A stretch of 64,000 nt of DNA from positions 5,766,001 through 5,830,000 of the forward strand of contig NZ_AP022577.1 in the NCBI RefSeq assembly GCF_010730955.1. The letters are read 5' to 3'. Shown in pieces: positions 20,933 through 29,050 of the stretch (position 1 is its first letter; each line of letters opens with the position of its first letter). This DNA comes from Mycolicibacterium aubagnense. Its GTDB lineage: Bacteria; Actinomycetota; Actinomycetes; Mycobacteriales; Mycobacteriaceae. Position numbers and translations under genes: made by a program. A model generated the notes under the pieces. The model was given only the letters and a program-made list of their open reading frames with translations. It was not told the DNA's origin and ran no database searches.

Positions 20933-22294
20933 ATGACTGAGCCTAGCGGCGGCGCACCAAACAACGCCGATGGCGACGATTCGGACGACCAGGAATTAAC
21001 CAACTGGATTGCCTGGCTGTATGAGTATGTCGCTGGACTTCACGGCCTTCCAGGAGAGTTGGCTATCGATTTCTGCGGGGCCGCACTTGAGGTGGTGCAA
21101 TCGGCGTTTACCGAAAACCCGCCGAAGGCTCGAAGTAGAGCGGCACTTGTCGTATTGGGTACAACACGGGTCATTGCACAGGTGATGACAGCTGCGGCAC
21201 TGGATGAGCGAATCACGCGCCACGCCGCGGAGGCGGCGCTGCATGCTGCGCTAGACGGCGTGAGGAACGACGCGCGGTCATGGGCTGAAAGCGGTCCGCT
21301 CTCCGAGGCTGAAGTCGAAGCAGCAATCCAGGCGTGGAGAACGACAATGCAGCAAAGCAAAGATGCTGCGGATGAGCAGATCGCTGCGGACGCTGCGGCC
21401 GATGCGTACGCAGTGGAACACCCCTACGGCGCGATCCTCGGATATCAAGACCCAACTGTGGAGGCTGACATCATCTTCACCCAGGTGTGCGAGTTCACCG
21501 CCGAGGAGAACAACCGATATAGCGACGCATACGACCGTCTAAGACGGCTGGTCGACCAAGACCTGTTCAGCTACGTGTCTGATGCGAGCGATATTTTTCT
21601 TAACGTTGTGTGCGGCGTTCTACGCGAGGTGCAAGACCAGACGTTTTCATTGTCGAACATGGCCGAATCGCATGAACGTATTCGTCGAATCCGGTCAGCA
21701 TTAATCGGATTCACCAGCTCGCTAAAAATCCATCAAGACCAGACGTACTACCAGGTAAAGCGCAAGTTCGGTAACGAGTCAGACGAACACAAGGCGGTGC
21801 GAAAGCTGTTTCACGGCATCTACTCTGGCTGTTTCGAGTATCGCTGGCTCATCGAATTGCGGCACGTGATGCTGCATTTGAATATGGATGCTTTCACGGT
21901 CAACCTGACGGCCAGAATGCATGATGAGGCGACGATTGAACTTGGAATGAGCCGCTACTGGATGGCGAAGTCATCGGGCATCATGGAGAAGGCTTACAAG
22001 CGCACCGAGTTGGAGGGCATGACTTCCGATCCGAGCGTGCTCGACATGATCACGCAACTACCGTCTGAGTTCGGCAAGCTGCAGGATGCCATTGATGCGA
22101 TCATGTTCCCTGCCAGTGAGGTTGCCGCAGATACGGCAACCGTGCGTGAGTTGATTGGGCGGTTTAGCGGTCGGCACGGCATGTACGCACTTCAGACTGG
22201 GCCGGGATTCACGTGGACCTATAGGCACCCGTCGTTCTCGCAACTCGATCCGCGCGTCTTGGCCTTCGCAGACCACTATGAGCAGCCGGACTAA
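20933..22294 (+). CDS. Unrecognised 453-residue protein with a HEPN-like RxxxxH motif
   Basis: ATG 20933 is chosen because codons upstream look non-coding. No signal peptide or transmembrane segment. The N-terminal half (about 20-170) is helical and Ala-rich. The C-terminal half contains FEYRWLIELRHVMLHLNMDAF, with R310-x4-H315. This resembles the R-x4-6-H motif of HEPN RNase-like domains, often written as EYRF..LRNYxxH in hypothetical defence-type proteins. Codon and base use look less GC-biased than in core genes. I cannot assign a function; a nucleic-acid-targeting or abortive-infection role is speculation from the motif and accessory setting. Confidence 0.55.
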   Translation: MTEPSGGAPNNADGDDSDDQELTNWIAWLYEYVAGLHGLPGELAIDFCGAALEVVQSAFTENPPKARSRAALVVLGTTRVIAQVMTAAALDERITRHAAEAALHAALDGVRNDARSWAESGPLSEAEVEAAIQAWRTTMQQSKDAADEQIAADAAADAYAVEHPYGAILGYQDPTVEADIIFTQVCEFTAEENNRYSDAYDRLRRLVDQDLFSYVSDASDIFLNVVCGVLREVQDQTFSLSNMAESHERIRRIRSALIGFTSSLKIHQDQTYYQVKRKFGNESDEHKAVRKLFHGIYSGCFEYRWLIELRHVMLHLNMDAFTVNLTARMHDEATIELGMSRYWMAKSSGIMEKAYKRTELEGMTSDPSVLDMITQLPSEFGKLQDAIDAIMFPASEVAADTATVRELIGRFSGRHGMYALQTGPGFTWTYRHPSFSQLDPRVLAFADHYEQPD

Positions 22295-22304
22295 GAACTT
22301 TCCT

Positions 22305-22574
22305 TCAACGACCTAAGGGCTGCGCCCACTGGGTGGCGTAGCGGTGTAGCGGGCTGGCGCCTATTCGGGGAATTCTGCGCTGACCCATGCTGTCGCCAAG
22401 TCGGCCAATGGGCGCGCCGATCTGCACGTCGGCACCGGCGGCCTTGGCCAGGGTGTCGAACGCGATGACCGCGGCGGCCACTTGGTCGGGCTGGATGTAT
22501 CCCGCCTGCCATGACACCGCTGCCGCCTCGGATGCCGGGTGATGGCCAATCCGCCGGAACCGGCCGGTCTCCAT
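22305..22574 (-). CDS. Hypothetical small ORF, possibly a gene remnant
   Basis: 89 codons from ATG 22574. Composition looks coding (SEAAAVSWQAGYIQPDQV then AAAVIAFDTLAKAAGAD), and the same frame stays open further upstream with no start codon, up to the lipoprotein stop at 22633. It may be a truncated or frameshifted gene. No family recognised. Confidence 0.35.
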   Translation of the reverse strand: METGRFRRIGHHPASEAAAVSWQAGYIQPDQVAAAVIAFDTLAKAAGADVQIGAPIGRLGDSMGQRRIPRIGASPLHRYATQWAQPLGR

Positions 22575-22632
22575 TGCTTGGAGCAGCGGGGCCGACCGGG
22601 CGACGGCACCGCCCTTGCCGTGGGTGCACGCC

Positions 22633-23070
22633 TCATGGTTTCGTCACCTTCACAATGACTGGGTCGGATGCCTGTACCTGCGAGCCCGGTGTGGGCTCGA
22701 TGGAAACCACAGTCCAGTTTTTCGGCAGGAACACGTTCGAGTAATCGGGATTGGCGGAGCTGAGTTCGACGTTCGTTAGTCCAAGAGCTTCGAGTTTGCT
22801 CTTCGCGATCGCGGCGTTTGTGCCAGCCGCGATGTCGGGAATGGTGATCCCGCTCTTCGCGGGGACCGTAGCGGCAGGCGCAACCGAAGCTGCCGGCGTG
22901 GGCCCGGCAACCGTCACGGTGCTGGGAGCGACGGTGACTGTGCTCGGGGAGGCGGTGACGGTTGACGGTGCCGAAGAGTTCGACCCTCCGCAGGCGGTCA
23001 ACGTGACCGTGGCGAATGAAGCGGCGGCGAGCAGGCAAATGGTGCGAGAGAGAATCACAGACGAGGACAC
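22633..23070 (-). CDS. Lipoprotein with a C-terminal PASTA-like domain
   Basis: 145 residues. The lipoprotein signal ends in LTAC, followed by GGSNSS. A low-complexity linker repeats PSTVT three times (APSTVTASPSTVTVAPSTVT). Residues 75-145 (ITIPDIAAGTNAAIAKSKLEALGLTNVE ... SIEPTPGSQVQASDPVIVKV) have the pattern of a PASTA domain: pro-rich entry, an ALGL helix end, and a PGSQV-x-DPVIVKV strand. Single-PASTA lipoproteins may bind cell-wall fragments. It is in the accessory region and transcribed away from the gene at 23314. Confidence 0.7.
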   Translation of the reverse strand: MSSSVILSRTICLLAAASFATVTLTACGGSNSSAPSTVTASPSTVTVAPSTVTVAGPTPAASVAPAATVPAKSGITIPDIAAGTNAAIAKSKLEALGLTNVELSSANPDYSNVFLPKNWTVVSIEPTPGSQVQASDPVIVKVTKP

Positions 23071-23206
23071 TACTAATTCGACAGTAAATTTTCAGCAAAT
23101 TGACAGGAGTTAGCGTCCTCGTAGTGGGTCATGTTCGTTGGAGCGGCCGGCGGGCTGGTCAACATCTGTTGGTGGACCCAGATAGCAAGTGTCACAGGAG
23201 AACCCG

Positions 23207-23275
23207 ATGCACCGGGATCGGCTAGCGCAGACGCGCTCCGTCGTACGAAGGAGCAACGCTCGTACTGTCGGCTAG
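23207..23275 (+). CDS. Possible 22-residue leader ORF
   Basis: ATG 23207 is preceded by AGGAG at good spacing. The peptide starts MHRDRLAQTRSVVRRSN and stops 38 bases before the membrane protein at 23314. The DNA has a 7-bp direct repeat (CGGCTAG at 23219 and 23269). Chance cannot be excluded. Confidence 0.25.
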   Translation: MHRDRLAQTRSVVRRSNARTVG

Positions 23276-23313
23276 GGTGATTGACGTTTGCGTCGATCAG
23301 TGAGGAGCCCGCC

Positions 23314-23793
23314 ATGGGAATCGCGGACCTGGCATTGGGAGCCGCGCCGCTGGCTGGAGGCGCGCTGCTCGGAGCTGTCGCGGGCAACCTGAAGCCGCCG
23401 GACGTGCGTGCCGCGATCAAGGCCGACATGGACCTGCTGGACCGTATTCCGGCCGAGCAGACCGAGCGTCGTGCCGAGTTGCAACGCACGATCGACATGC
23501 GGATCGACGAGCTGATCAGTGCCGTCGACCGCAGCCGTCAGCTCAAGTCGACGGCGATCGGCTACGCGTTCAACCGCGAGGGCCGACTGCGCGACATCCT
23601 GGTCTTCATCTTGGCCGTGTTGTTCACCATCATCTGGTGGAACCTCAAGCACTCCCGCACCGGTTGGCTGCCGATGTTCGTTGCGCTGATCGTCTTTACC
23701 GCGTTGTCCGGTTGGTACGCGTTTCGCGGCGTCGTCCGGGCGTTCTCGTCAGTGCTGCGCCGGGACAAGAAGGCCGGGGACTCCGCTCAGTAG
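23314..23793 (+). CDS. Hypothetical membrane protein
   Basis: 159 residues. The N-terminus (ADLALGAAPLAGGALLGAVAGN) could be a membrane or signal segment. A charged helical section (about 30-85, with DLLDRIPAEQTERRAELQRTIDMRIDELI) follows, then two transmembrane helices (DILVFILAVLFTIIWWNL and WLPMFVALIVFTALSGWYAF). ATG 23314 is preceded by TGAGGAG. Function unknown. Its stop overlaps the CitE-like gene on the other strand by seven bases. Confidence 0.68.
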   Translation: MGIADLALGAAPLAGGALLGAVAGNLKPPDVRAAIKADMDLLDRIPAEQTERRAELQRTIDMRIDELISAVDRSRQLKSTAIGYAFNREGRLRDILVFILAVLFTIIWWNLKHSRTGWLPMFVALIVFTALSGWYAFRGVVRAFSSVLRRDKKAGDSAQ

Positions 23794-24704
23794 TGGTAGG
23801 TGTCCGACGGTGCCGACACGTGGTCGGGGTCGTCGCCGAACATCGACGGATGAATGCCGTACGCCTTCGCCAGATCCAGGATCTTGTTGGCGCGGGCGAT
23901 ACGCGGCAGGTCCGAGCCATTGCGGATTTCGCCGCCGTCGCGCTCGAACTCCGCGAAAAACTCCTGCGCCCAGGCAATTTCGTCCAGTGACGGGGACAGT
24001 CCCTCGTTGACCGTCCCGCACTGCTCGGGGGTCAGGCAGATCTTGCCCGTCATACCGAACTCGATGGACACCGCGGTGGCCTCGCTGAGCTTGCGGCTGC
24101 TGGACCCGATGGTGGGGCCGTCGATGGCGCCGGGCAGATGCGCCGCCTTGGCGGCGATGGTGAACCGCGACCGTGCGTAGGCCAGCGTCGCCGGGTTGTC
24201 GCCGAAGCCGGTGTCACGTCGGAAGTCGCCGATACCGAACGCCAGCCGGAACGTGCCCTTGGCCGACGCGATCTCGGTGATGCGCTCGAGTCCGCGGGCC
24301 GTCTCCACCAGTGCGACGATCGGCACGTTGGGCAGCCGTTTGGCGGTCTCGGTGACGTGGTCGACGGACTCGACCATCGCCAGCATGATGCCGCCGACCG
24401 CGGTCTTCGACAGCATCTCCAGGTCATCGGCCCACCAGGGAGTGCCGAAGCCGTTGACGCGGATCCAGTCGGTGTTGCCGTCGCCGAGCCAGCGGGCCGC
24501 GTTGTCCCGCGCTGCGTCCTTGTCCTTGGGCGCTACCGCGTCCTCGATGTCGAGGATGACGATGTCCGCGGGGGACCGGGTAGCCGGCGAGAATCGGTCG
24601 AACTGCGCTCCGTTGACCAGCAGCCAGCTGCGCGCCAATACCGGGTCCAACCGGGAGCCGTGCTCGTTGGCGTCGGGTTCGTAGGTGCTGGTCTGGTCAT
24701 ACAC
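23787..24704 (-). CDS. HpcH/HpaI aldolase / CitE-like CoA ester lyase
   Basis: 305 residues, TIM-barrel family. Landmarks are ARSWLLVNGAQFDRFSPA (CoA-binding start), IVILDIEDAVAPKDKDAAR, RVNGFGTPWWADDL, ALVETARGLERI with the metal-ligand Glu, and RLAFGIGDFRRDTGF with the second acidic ligand. Members cleave or form malyl-, citramalyl- or related CoA esters; the exact substrate is unknown. The next gene on this strand is the dienelactone hydrolase 46 bases upstream. Confidence 0.85.
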   Translation of the reverse strand: MYDQTSTYEPDANEHGSRLDPVLARSWLLVNGAQFDRFSPATRSPADIVILDIEDAVAPKDKDAARDNAARWLGDGNTDWIRVNGFGTPWWADDLEMLSKTAVGGIMLAMVESVDHVTETAKRLPNVPIVALVETARGLERITEIASAKGTFRLAFGIGDFRRDTGFGDNPATLAYARSRFTIAAKAAHLPGAIDGPTIGSSSRKLSEATAVSIEFGMTGKICLTPEQCGTVNEGLSPSLDEIAWAQEFFAEFERDGGEIRNGSDLPRIARANKILDLAKAYGIHPSMFGDDPDHVSAPSDTYHY

Positions 24705-24749
24705 ACGTCAATCGTCCCGCACGGCGGGAGCTGCACCGGCCCCGGGGGG

Positions 24750-25490
24750 TTACTTCAGCGCCGCGCCGAACACCCGTTCCATCGCGTCCCAGTGCCGCTG
24801 GGCCGCGGCCTCGTCGTAGGCGCCGACGTTGTCGGGCACCGCGAAGCCGTGGGCGGCCGGGTAGAACTCGACGGTGTGCTCGACGCCGGCGTCGGTCAGT
24901 GCCCGCTCCAGGATCTCGCCCTGCTCGGCGGTGAAGGACGCGTCGTTCTCGGCCGCACCCACGTAGACGACCGCGCTGATCCGGTCGGCGTTGAGGTGCG
25001 GGCTGTCATCGGTGTCGGTGACCAGTCCGCCGCCATGGAACGACATCGCCGCGGCGACGCGATCCGGCAGCTTGCCCGCGATGACGAACGAGGTGCGGCC
25101 ACCCATGCAGTAGCCGGTGGTGCCGAACTTGTCGCCTTGAACGTCTGCGCGTCGGGTCAAATAGTCGAAGAAGGCGCCGGCGTCGGCGGCCATGATGTCC
25201 TGCGTGACCTTGCGCATCATCCCGAACAGCCGCGCCCGCTCGGTCTCGTCGGAGAATGCGATGACCATGTCGAACGGAGCCCACCCGGCGTCGCGGTAGT
25301 AGATGTCCGGCACCAGCACCACATAGCCCAGACCGGCCAGTCGTGCGGCCATGTCGTCAAAGGTCTGCCGTGGGCCGCCGGCGTCGGGGTACATGACCAC
25401 CGCGGGCCACGGGCCGGTGCCCTCCGGTGTCGCGACGGTGATGGCACAGGTGCCGTCGGCGGTGGTGATGGTGTCCTTGGTGATCGGCAT
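24750..25490 (-). CDS. Dienelactone hydrolase family protein
   Basis: 246 residues. The alpha/beta hydrolase nucleophile is Cys in GYCMGG, as in true dienelactone hydrolases, with the catalytic His in YPAAHGFAVPDN. The family opens lactone rings in chloroaromatic breakdown, but many actinobacterial members have other ester substrates. By position it is the Rv2765 homologue, next to thyA and divergent from it. Confidence 0.86.
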   Translation of the reverse strand: MPITKDTITTADGTCAITVATPEGTGPWPAVVMYPDAGGPRQTFDDMAARLAGLGYVVLVPDIYYRDAGWAPFDMVIAFSDETERARLFGMMRKVTQDIMAADAGAFFDYLTRRADVQGDKFGTTGYCMGGRTSFVIAGKLPDRVAAAMSFHGGGLVTDTDDSPHLNADRISAVVYVGAAENDASFTAEQGEILERALTDAGVEHTVEFYPAAHGFAVPDNVGAYDEAAAQRHWDAMERVFGAALK

Positions 25491-25563
25491 GGCTTGTATA
25501 TCTCCCGTCGCTTCGCTCGCCCTTCAAGTTCTACTCCCGCAGTCCCGCACGTAAGCTGGCGGC

Positions 25564-26364
25564 GTGGCTGTGCCGACTCCTTACGAAGACCTGCTGCGCC
25601 TCGTGCTCGAGCAGGGCACGCCCAAATCCGATCGCACCGGTACCGGCACCCGGAGCCTGTTCGGCCACCAGCTGCGTTACGACCTGGCCGCCGGGTTCCC
25701 ACTCCTGACCACCAAGAAGGTGCACACCAAGTCGGTGATCTACGAGCTGCTGTGGTTCCTGCGCGGCGACTCGAACGTGCGGTGGCTCCAGGAACGCGGC
25801 GTGACCATCTGGGACGAATGGGCCTCGGAGACAGGCGAACTGGGGCCCGTGTACGGCGTCCAGTGGCGGTCCTGGCCGACGCCGTCCGGCGAGCAGATCG
25901 ATCAGATCAGCGCGGCGCTCGAGATGCTGAAGACCAACCCGGACAGCCGGCGCAACATCGTCTCGGCGTGGAACGTCGGCGAGATCGCCCAGATGGCGCT
26001 GCCGCCGTGCCACGCGCTGTTCCAGTTCTACGTCGCCGACGGCAAGCTGAGCTGCCAGCTGTACCAGCGCAGCGCCGACCTGTTCCTGGGCGTGCCGTTC
26101 AACATCGCCTCGTACGCGCTGCTGACGCACATGATGGCCGCCCAGGCGGGCCTCGAGGTCGGCGAATTCGTCTGGACCGGCGGCGACTGCCACATCTACG
26201 ACAACCACGTCGAACAGGTACAGCTGCAGCTCTCCCGTGAGCCCCGGCCATACCCGGAACTCGTTCTGGCGCCCCGTGATTCGATCTTCGACTACCAGTA
26301 CGACGACATCGCGATCGTCAACTACGACCCACACCCGGCGATCAAGGCACCGGTGGCGGTCTAG
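25564..26364 (+). CDS. thyA: Thymidylate synthase (folate-dependent)
   Basis: 266 residues. The catalytic Cys149 is in [14 protein letters not shown], with the phosphate-binding RR in [36 protein letters not shown] and [14 protein letters not shown]. It methylates dUMP to dTMP using methylene-tetrahydrofolate, producing dihydrofolate that the next gene product, DfrA, recycles; the two are two bases apart. GTG start. The flavin-dependent alternative ThyX, usually upstream of dapA, is not in this window. Confidence 0.97.
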   Translation: MAVPTPYEDLLRLVLEQGTPKSDRTGTGTRSLFGHQLRYDLAAGFPLLTTKKVHTKSVIYELLWFLRGDSNVRWLQERGVTIWDEWASETGELGPVYGVQWRSWPTPSGEQIDQISAALEMLKTNPDSRRNIVSAWNVGEIAQMALPPCHALFQFYVADGKLSCQLYQRSADLFLGVPFNIASYALLTHMMAAQAGLEVGEFVWTGGDCHIYDNHVEQVQLQLSREPRPYPELVLAPRDSIFDYQYDDIAIVNYDPHPAIKAPVAV

Positions 26365-26366
26365 CG

Positions 26367-26825
26367 GTGAAGCTGATCTGGGCCCAGGGCAACGGCGGCG
26401 TCATCGGCCGTGGCAATGACATCCCCTGGCAGCTGCCCGAAGACATGGCCCGGTTCAAAGAACTGACACTCGGGCAGAGCGTCGTGATGGGCCGGCTCAC
26501 CTGGGAATCGCTGCCGGCCCGGTTCCGCCCGTTGCCCGGCCGCCGAAACATCGTGGTCAGCCGAGACGGCGGGTACGTCGCCGAGGGCGCGGAGGTCGTG
26601 ACAGCGCTGCCCGCCGAGGTCGGCGGCTGGGTCATCGGTGGGTCGCAGCTGTACGCACTGGCGCTGCCGTCAGCGACGCAGTGCGAGGTCACCGAGATCG
26701 ACCTCGACGTGCCCGATGGTGACGCGTTCGCACCGGTGCTCGACGACTCGTGGCGCGTCACGCACGGGGAGTGGCTGACCAGCAAGACCGGCCTCCGGTA
26801 CCGGTTCTGCACCTATCAGCGGTAA
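26367..26825 (+). CDS. dfrA: Dihydrofolate reductase
   Basis: 152 residues starting at GTG 26367. Conserved landmarks are [29 protein letters not shown] (substrate loop, catalytic Asp26), [12 protein letters not shown] (NADPH adenine side), RRNIVVSR and [13 protein letters not shown]. It regenerates tetrahydrofolate from the dihydrofolate produced by ThyA immediately upstream; same operon. Confidence 0.96.
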   Translation: MKLIWAQGNGGVIGRGNDIPWQLPEDMARFKELTLGQSVVMGRLTWESLPARFRPLPGRRNIVVSRDGGYVAEGAEVVTALPAEVGGWVIGGSQLYALALPSATQCEVTEIDLDVPDGDAFAPVLDDSWRVTHGEWLTSKTGLRYRFCTYQR

Positions 26826-26890
26826 CCGGCGAGCCATAGCGGCGACGGTCAGGTCGGCTTCGAAACCGGGTCAGTCGAACCCCGTCGTAC

Positions 26891-29038
26891 CTACCCCTCG
26901 GCGGGAGTCACGTCCGCACCCGTGCCCTTCACCGACGACTTCGCGCGCTTCTCGGCGCGTACCGCCTTGCCGTTGCGCACGAACCCTGTGGGGGAGGCCG
27001 ATGCCGACATCAGGGCGTTCTCGCCGCTCACGAACGGGTGGAACCCGATGCCCGCGCCGCCGCGGCCCTTGACCGGGATGTCGGCGACTTCGGTTACCTT
27101 CCAACCCTTTTCAGAGGTCGACAGGATTGCTTCGCCATTCCCGCACGTGATCGGCAGGGCGGCGATCACAGCGTCTTCTGGGTCACCCGCCACCAGCTTC
27201 ACCCCGGCCACGCCGTTGCCTGCTGCGCCTTGCGGATTCACCGCGGCGGGGTCGATGCGCAGAATCTTCCCGCGCCGCGTCACCAACGCCAGGTGATAGC
27301 CAGAGGGCAGCACGCCCGAGCGCAGCAGCCCGGTGATGTCCGGGGCCACCGGGATGTCGCGGGTCTTGAACGGTAGGCCGTTGCCGTTGGTGAACTTGAC
27401 GCGCCCGTCGGTCCACACCGCCCAACCCAGTCCCGAGGTGAGCAGGTCGCCGTGCGTGTCGGAGAACACGCCCCGATCGTCAAGTCGCCAGTTGGCGTTG
27501 ACTTTTCGTTCGCGGGGACCATCCTCGTCGGAGCTCGACGCCGTCGGGGTGGCGTCGAGGTCCAGGACGGTGCGGCGGTCGAATTCGGGCCCGGCGAACA
27601 GCTTCGCCGTCTCCTTCAGTTCGTTGTCGATCACGACCCGCCGGGCGTCCGGATTCGACACGAGTTCGGTCAGCTCGGCGAATTCCGCGTCCAGCTTGTC
27701 CGCTTCGGCCTGTAGTTCGATGACGTCGAGCTTCGTCAGTCGCCGAAGTTGCAGGGCCAGAACGTAATTGGCCTGCTCTTCGTCGATCTCGAAGTGTGCC
27801 TGCAGCCCCCGGCGCGCATCGTCGACGCTGTCGGATGCGCGGATGATCGCCACGGCGGTGTCGATATCGAGGTGGATCTTCATCAGGCCGGACACCAGGT
27901 GCCGGCGGGCGGTGACCTTCTCCAGCCGGTACTGGCTGCGGTGCAGCACCACGGAATCGCGCAGGTGCAGGAACGCGCCGATCAGCTCCCGCACCGTCCA
28001 CCAGCGCGGTACCCGGTCCTCGTCGAGCGCGACGAGGCTGGCGGCGAACGTCGACTCCAGCGGGGTCAACGCGAGCAGCTGGTCTCGGATGGTTTCGGCG
28101 GCGTGCCCGCGTTTGGCGGTGACGACGATCCGCAACCCGTTACGGCGGTCGGTCAGGTCGGACATGTCGGCCACTCCGGCGAGCTCGCCCGACTCGACGA
28201 GCGCCCGGATCCGGTCCTGCACAGTGTTGCTCGCGACACCGGGCGGTAGTTCGGTGATGATGACGTTCTTGCCGTCGACCGACAAGGTGCCGCGGACGGT
28301 GAGCGCGCCCCGGCCGGTGGTGAGGTACTCGCGCAGGCCGCCGGTGCCGACCACTGTCGACCCGCAGCCCCAGTCGGGGCCGGGAATGAGTTTGGCAAGC
28401 CGGTCGTCGGTCATGTTCGGGGTTTTCAGCAGAGCCCGGCAGGCCGCCATCACCTCACGCGGGTTGTGCGCGGGCACCTTGGTGGCCCAGCCTTCGGCGA
28501 TACCGACGGCGCCGTTGCAGAGCAGTACCGGCCACTGGGCCGGCAGCATCGTGGGCTCGATCCATTCCCCGTCGAAGGTGGGCACCATCGGGACGGCGTG
28601 GTCGTCGAGTTCGGCGGTCAGTGCCGCGCCGGGCGCCGACAGTCGCATCTCGGTGTACCGGTCGGCGGCGGGAATGTCGCCCTGGATGCGCGGGAAAGCG
28701 CCTTGTCCGTCAATGACTTTCACACGCTGGAACTCGGCGGCCATCAGCGCCGCGGCGCCGTACATCGACGCGCCGCCGTGCGGGTGCAGGTTGCCGGTGA
28801 CGGCCGAGCAGACCTTCGAGGACTTCTGCGGCTTGTTGCCGGGGAGGAGCTTCGAGTCGTGCATCTGGTACAGCAGCCGGCGCTGGCCGGGCTTGAGGCC
28901 GTCGAACGCCGACGGAATGGCGCGGTCGCTGACGCTGTAGAGCGCGAACGTCAGCTGGTAGTGGTTCCAGTAGTCGTCGGCGCTCTGGTCGAGGACCAGG
29001 TCCTGATTCTGTTCAGGAACGTCCAGGGTCGAGGTCAC
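26891..29038 (-). CDS. Atypical type II topoisomerase, GyrA/ParC-like subunit
   Basis: 715 residues, shorter than GyrA. The breakage-reunion domain has the catalytic Tyr128 in DRYTEMRLS and the HPHGGASMYG (85-94) equivalent of the quinolone region; positions matching M. tuberculosis GyrA D89 and D94 are both Gly. The C-terminal third is a reduced beta-pinwheel-like region; GRGGAGI there is only a weak echo of the gyrase wrapping box. With the B subunit upstream it matches the extra topoisomerase described in M. smegmatis (TopoNM, positive supercoiling), absent from M. tuberculosis. The GTG start is 12 bases after the B gene. Confidence 0.88.
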   Translation of the reverse strand: MTSTLDVPEQNQDLVLDQSADDYWNHYQLTFALYSVSDRAIPSAFDGLKPGQRRLLYQMHDSKLLPGNKPQKSSKVCSAVTGNLHPHGGASMYGAAALMAAEFQRVKVIDGQGAFPRIQGDIPAADRYTEMRLSAPGAALTAELDDHAVPMVPTFDGEWIEPTMLPAQWPVLLCNGAVGIAEGWATKVPAHNPREVMAACRALLKTPNMTDDRLAKLIPGPDWGCGSTVVGTGGLREYLTTGRGALTVRGTLSVDGKNVIITELPPGVASNTVQDRIRALVESGELAGVADMSDLTDRRNGLRIVVTAKRGHAAETIRDQLLALTPLESTFAASLVALDEDRVPRWWTVRELIGAFLHLRDSVVLHRSQYRLEKVTARRHLVSGLMKIHLDIDTAVAIIRASDSVDDARRGLQAHFEIDEEQANYVLALQLRRLTKLDVIELQAEADKLDAEFAELTELVSNPDARRVVIDNELKETAKLFAGPEFDRRTVLDLDATPTASSSDEDGPRERKVNANWRLDDRGVFSDTHGDLLTSGLGWAVWTDGRVKFTNGNGLPFKTRDIPVAPDITGLLRSGVLPSGYHLALVTRRGKILRIDPAAVNPQGAAGNGVAGVKLVAGDPEDAVIAALPITCGNGEAILSTSEKGWKVTEVADIPVKGRGGAGIGFHPFVSGENALMSASASPTGFVRNGKAVRAEKRAKSSVKGTGADVTPAEG

Positions 29039-29050
29039 AATTGACTCTTT

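Noticed and set aside
18593..23313. Accessory block considered as a prophage or integrative element
   Set aside because: No integrase, transposase, capsid, terminase or flanking tRNA was seen; only an accessory region can be supported.
24138..26240. 700-codon plus-strand frame from the CitE-like gene into thyA
   Set aside because: Antisense to two clear minus-strand enzymes and out of frame with thyA; low-quality composition.
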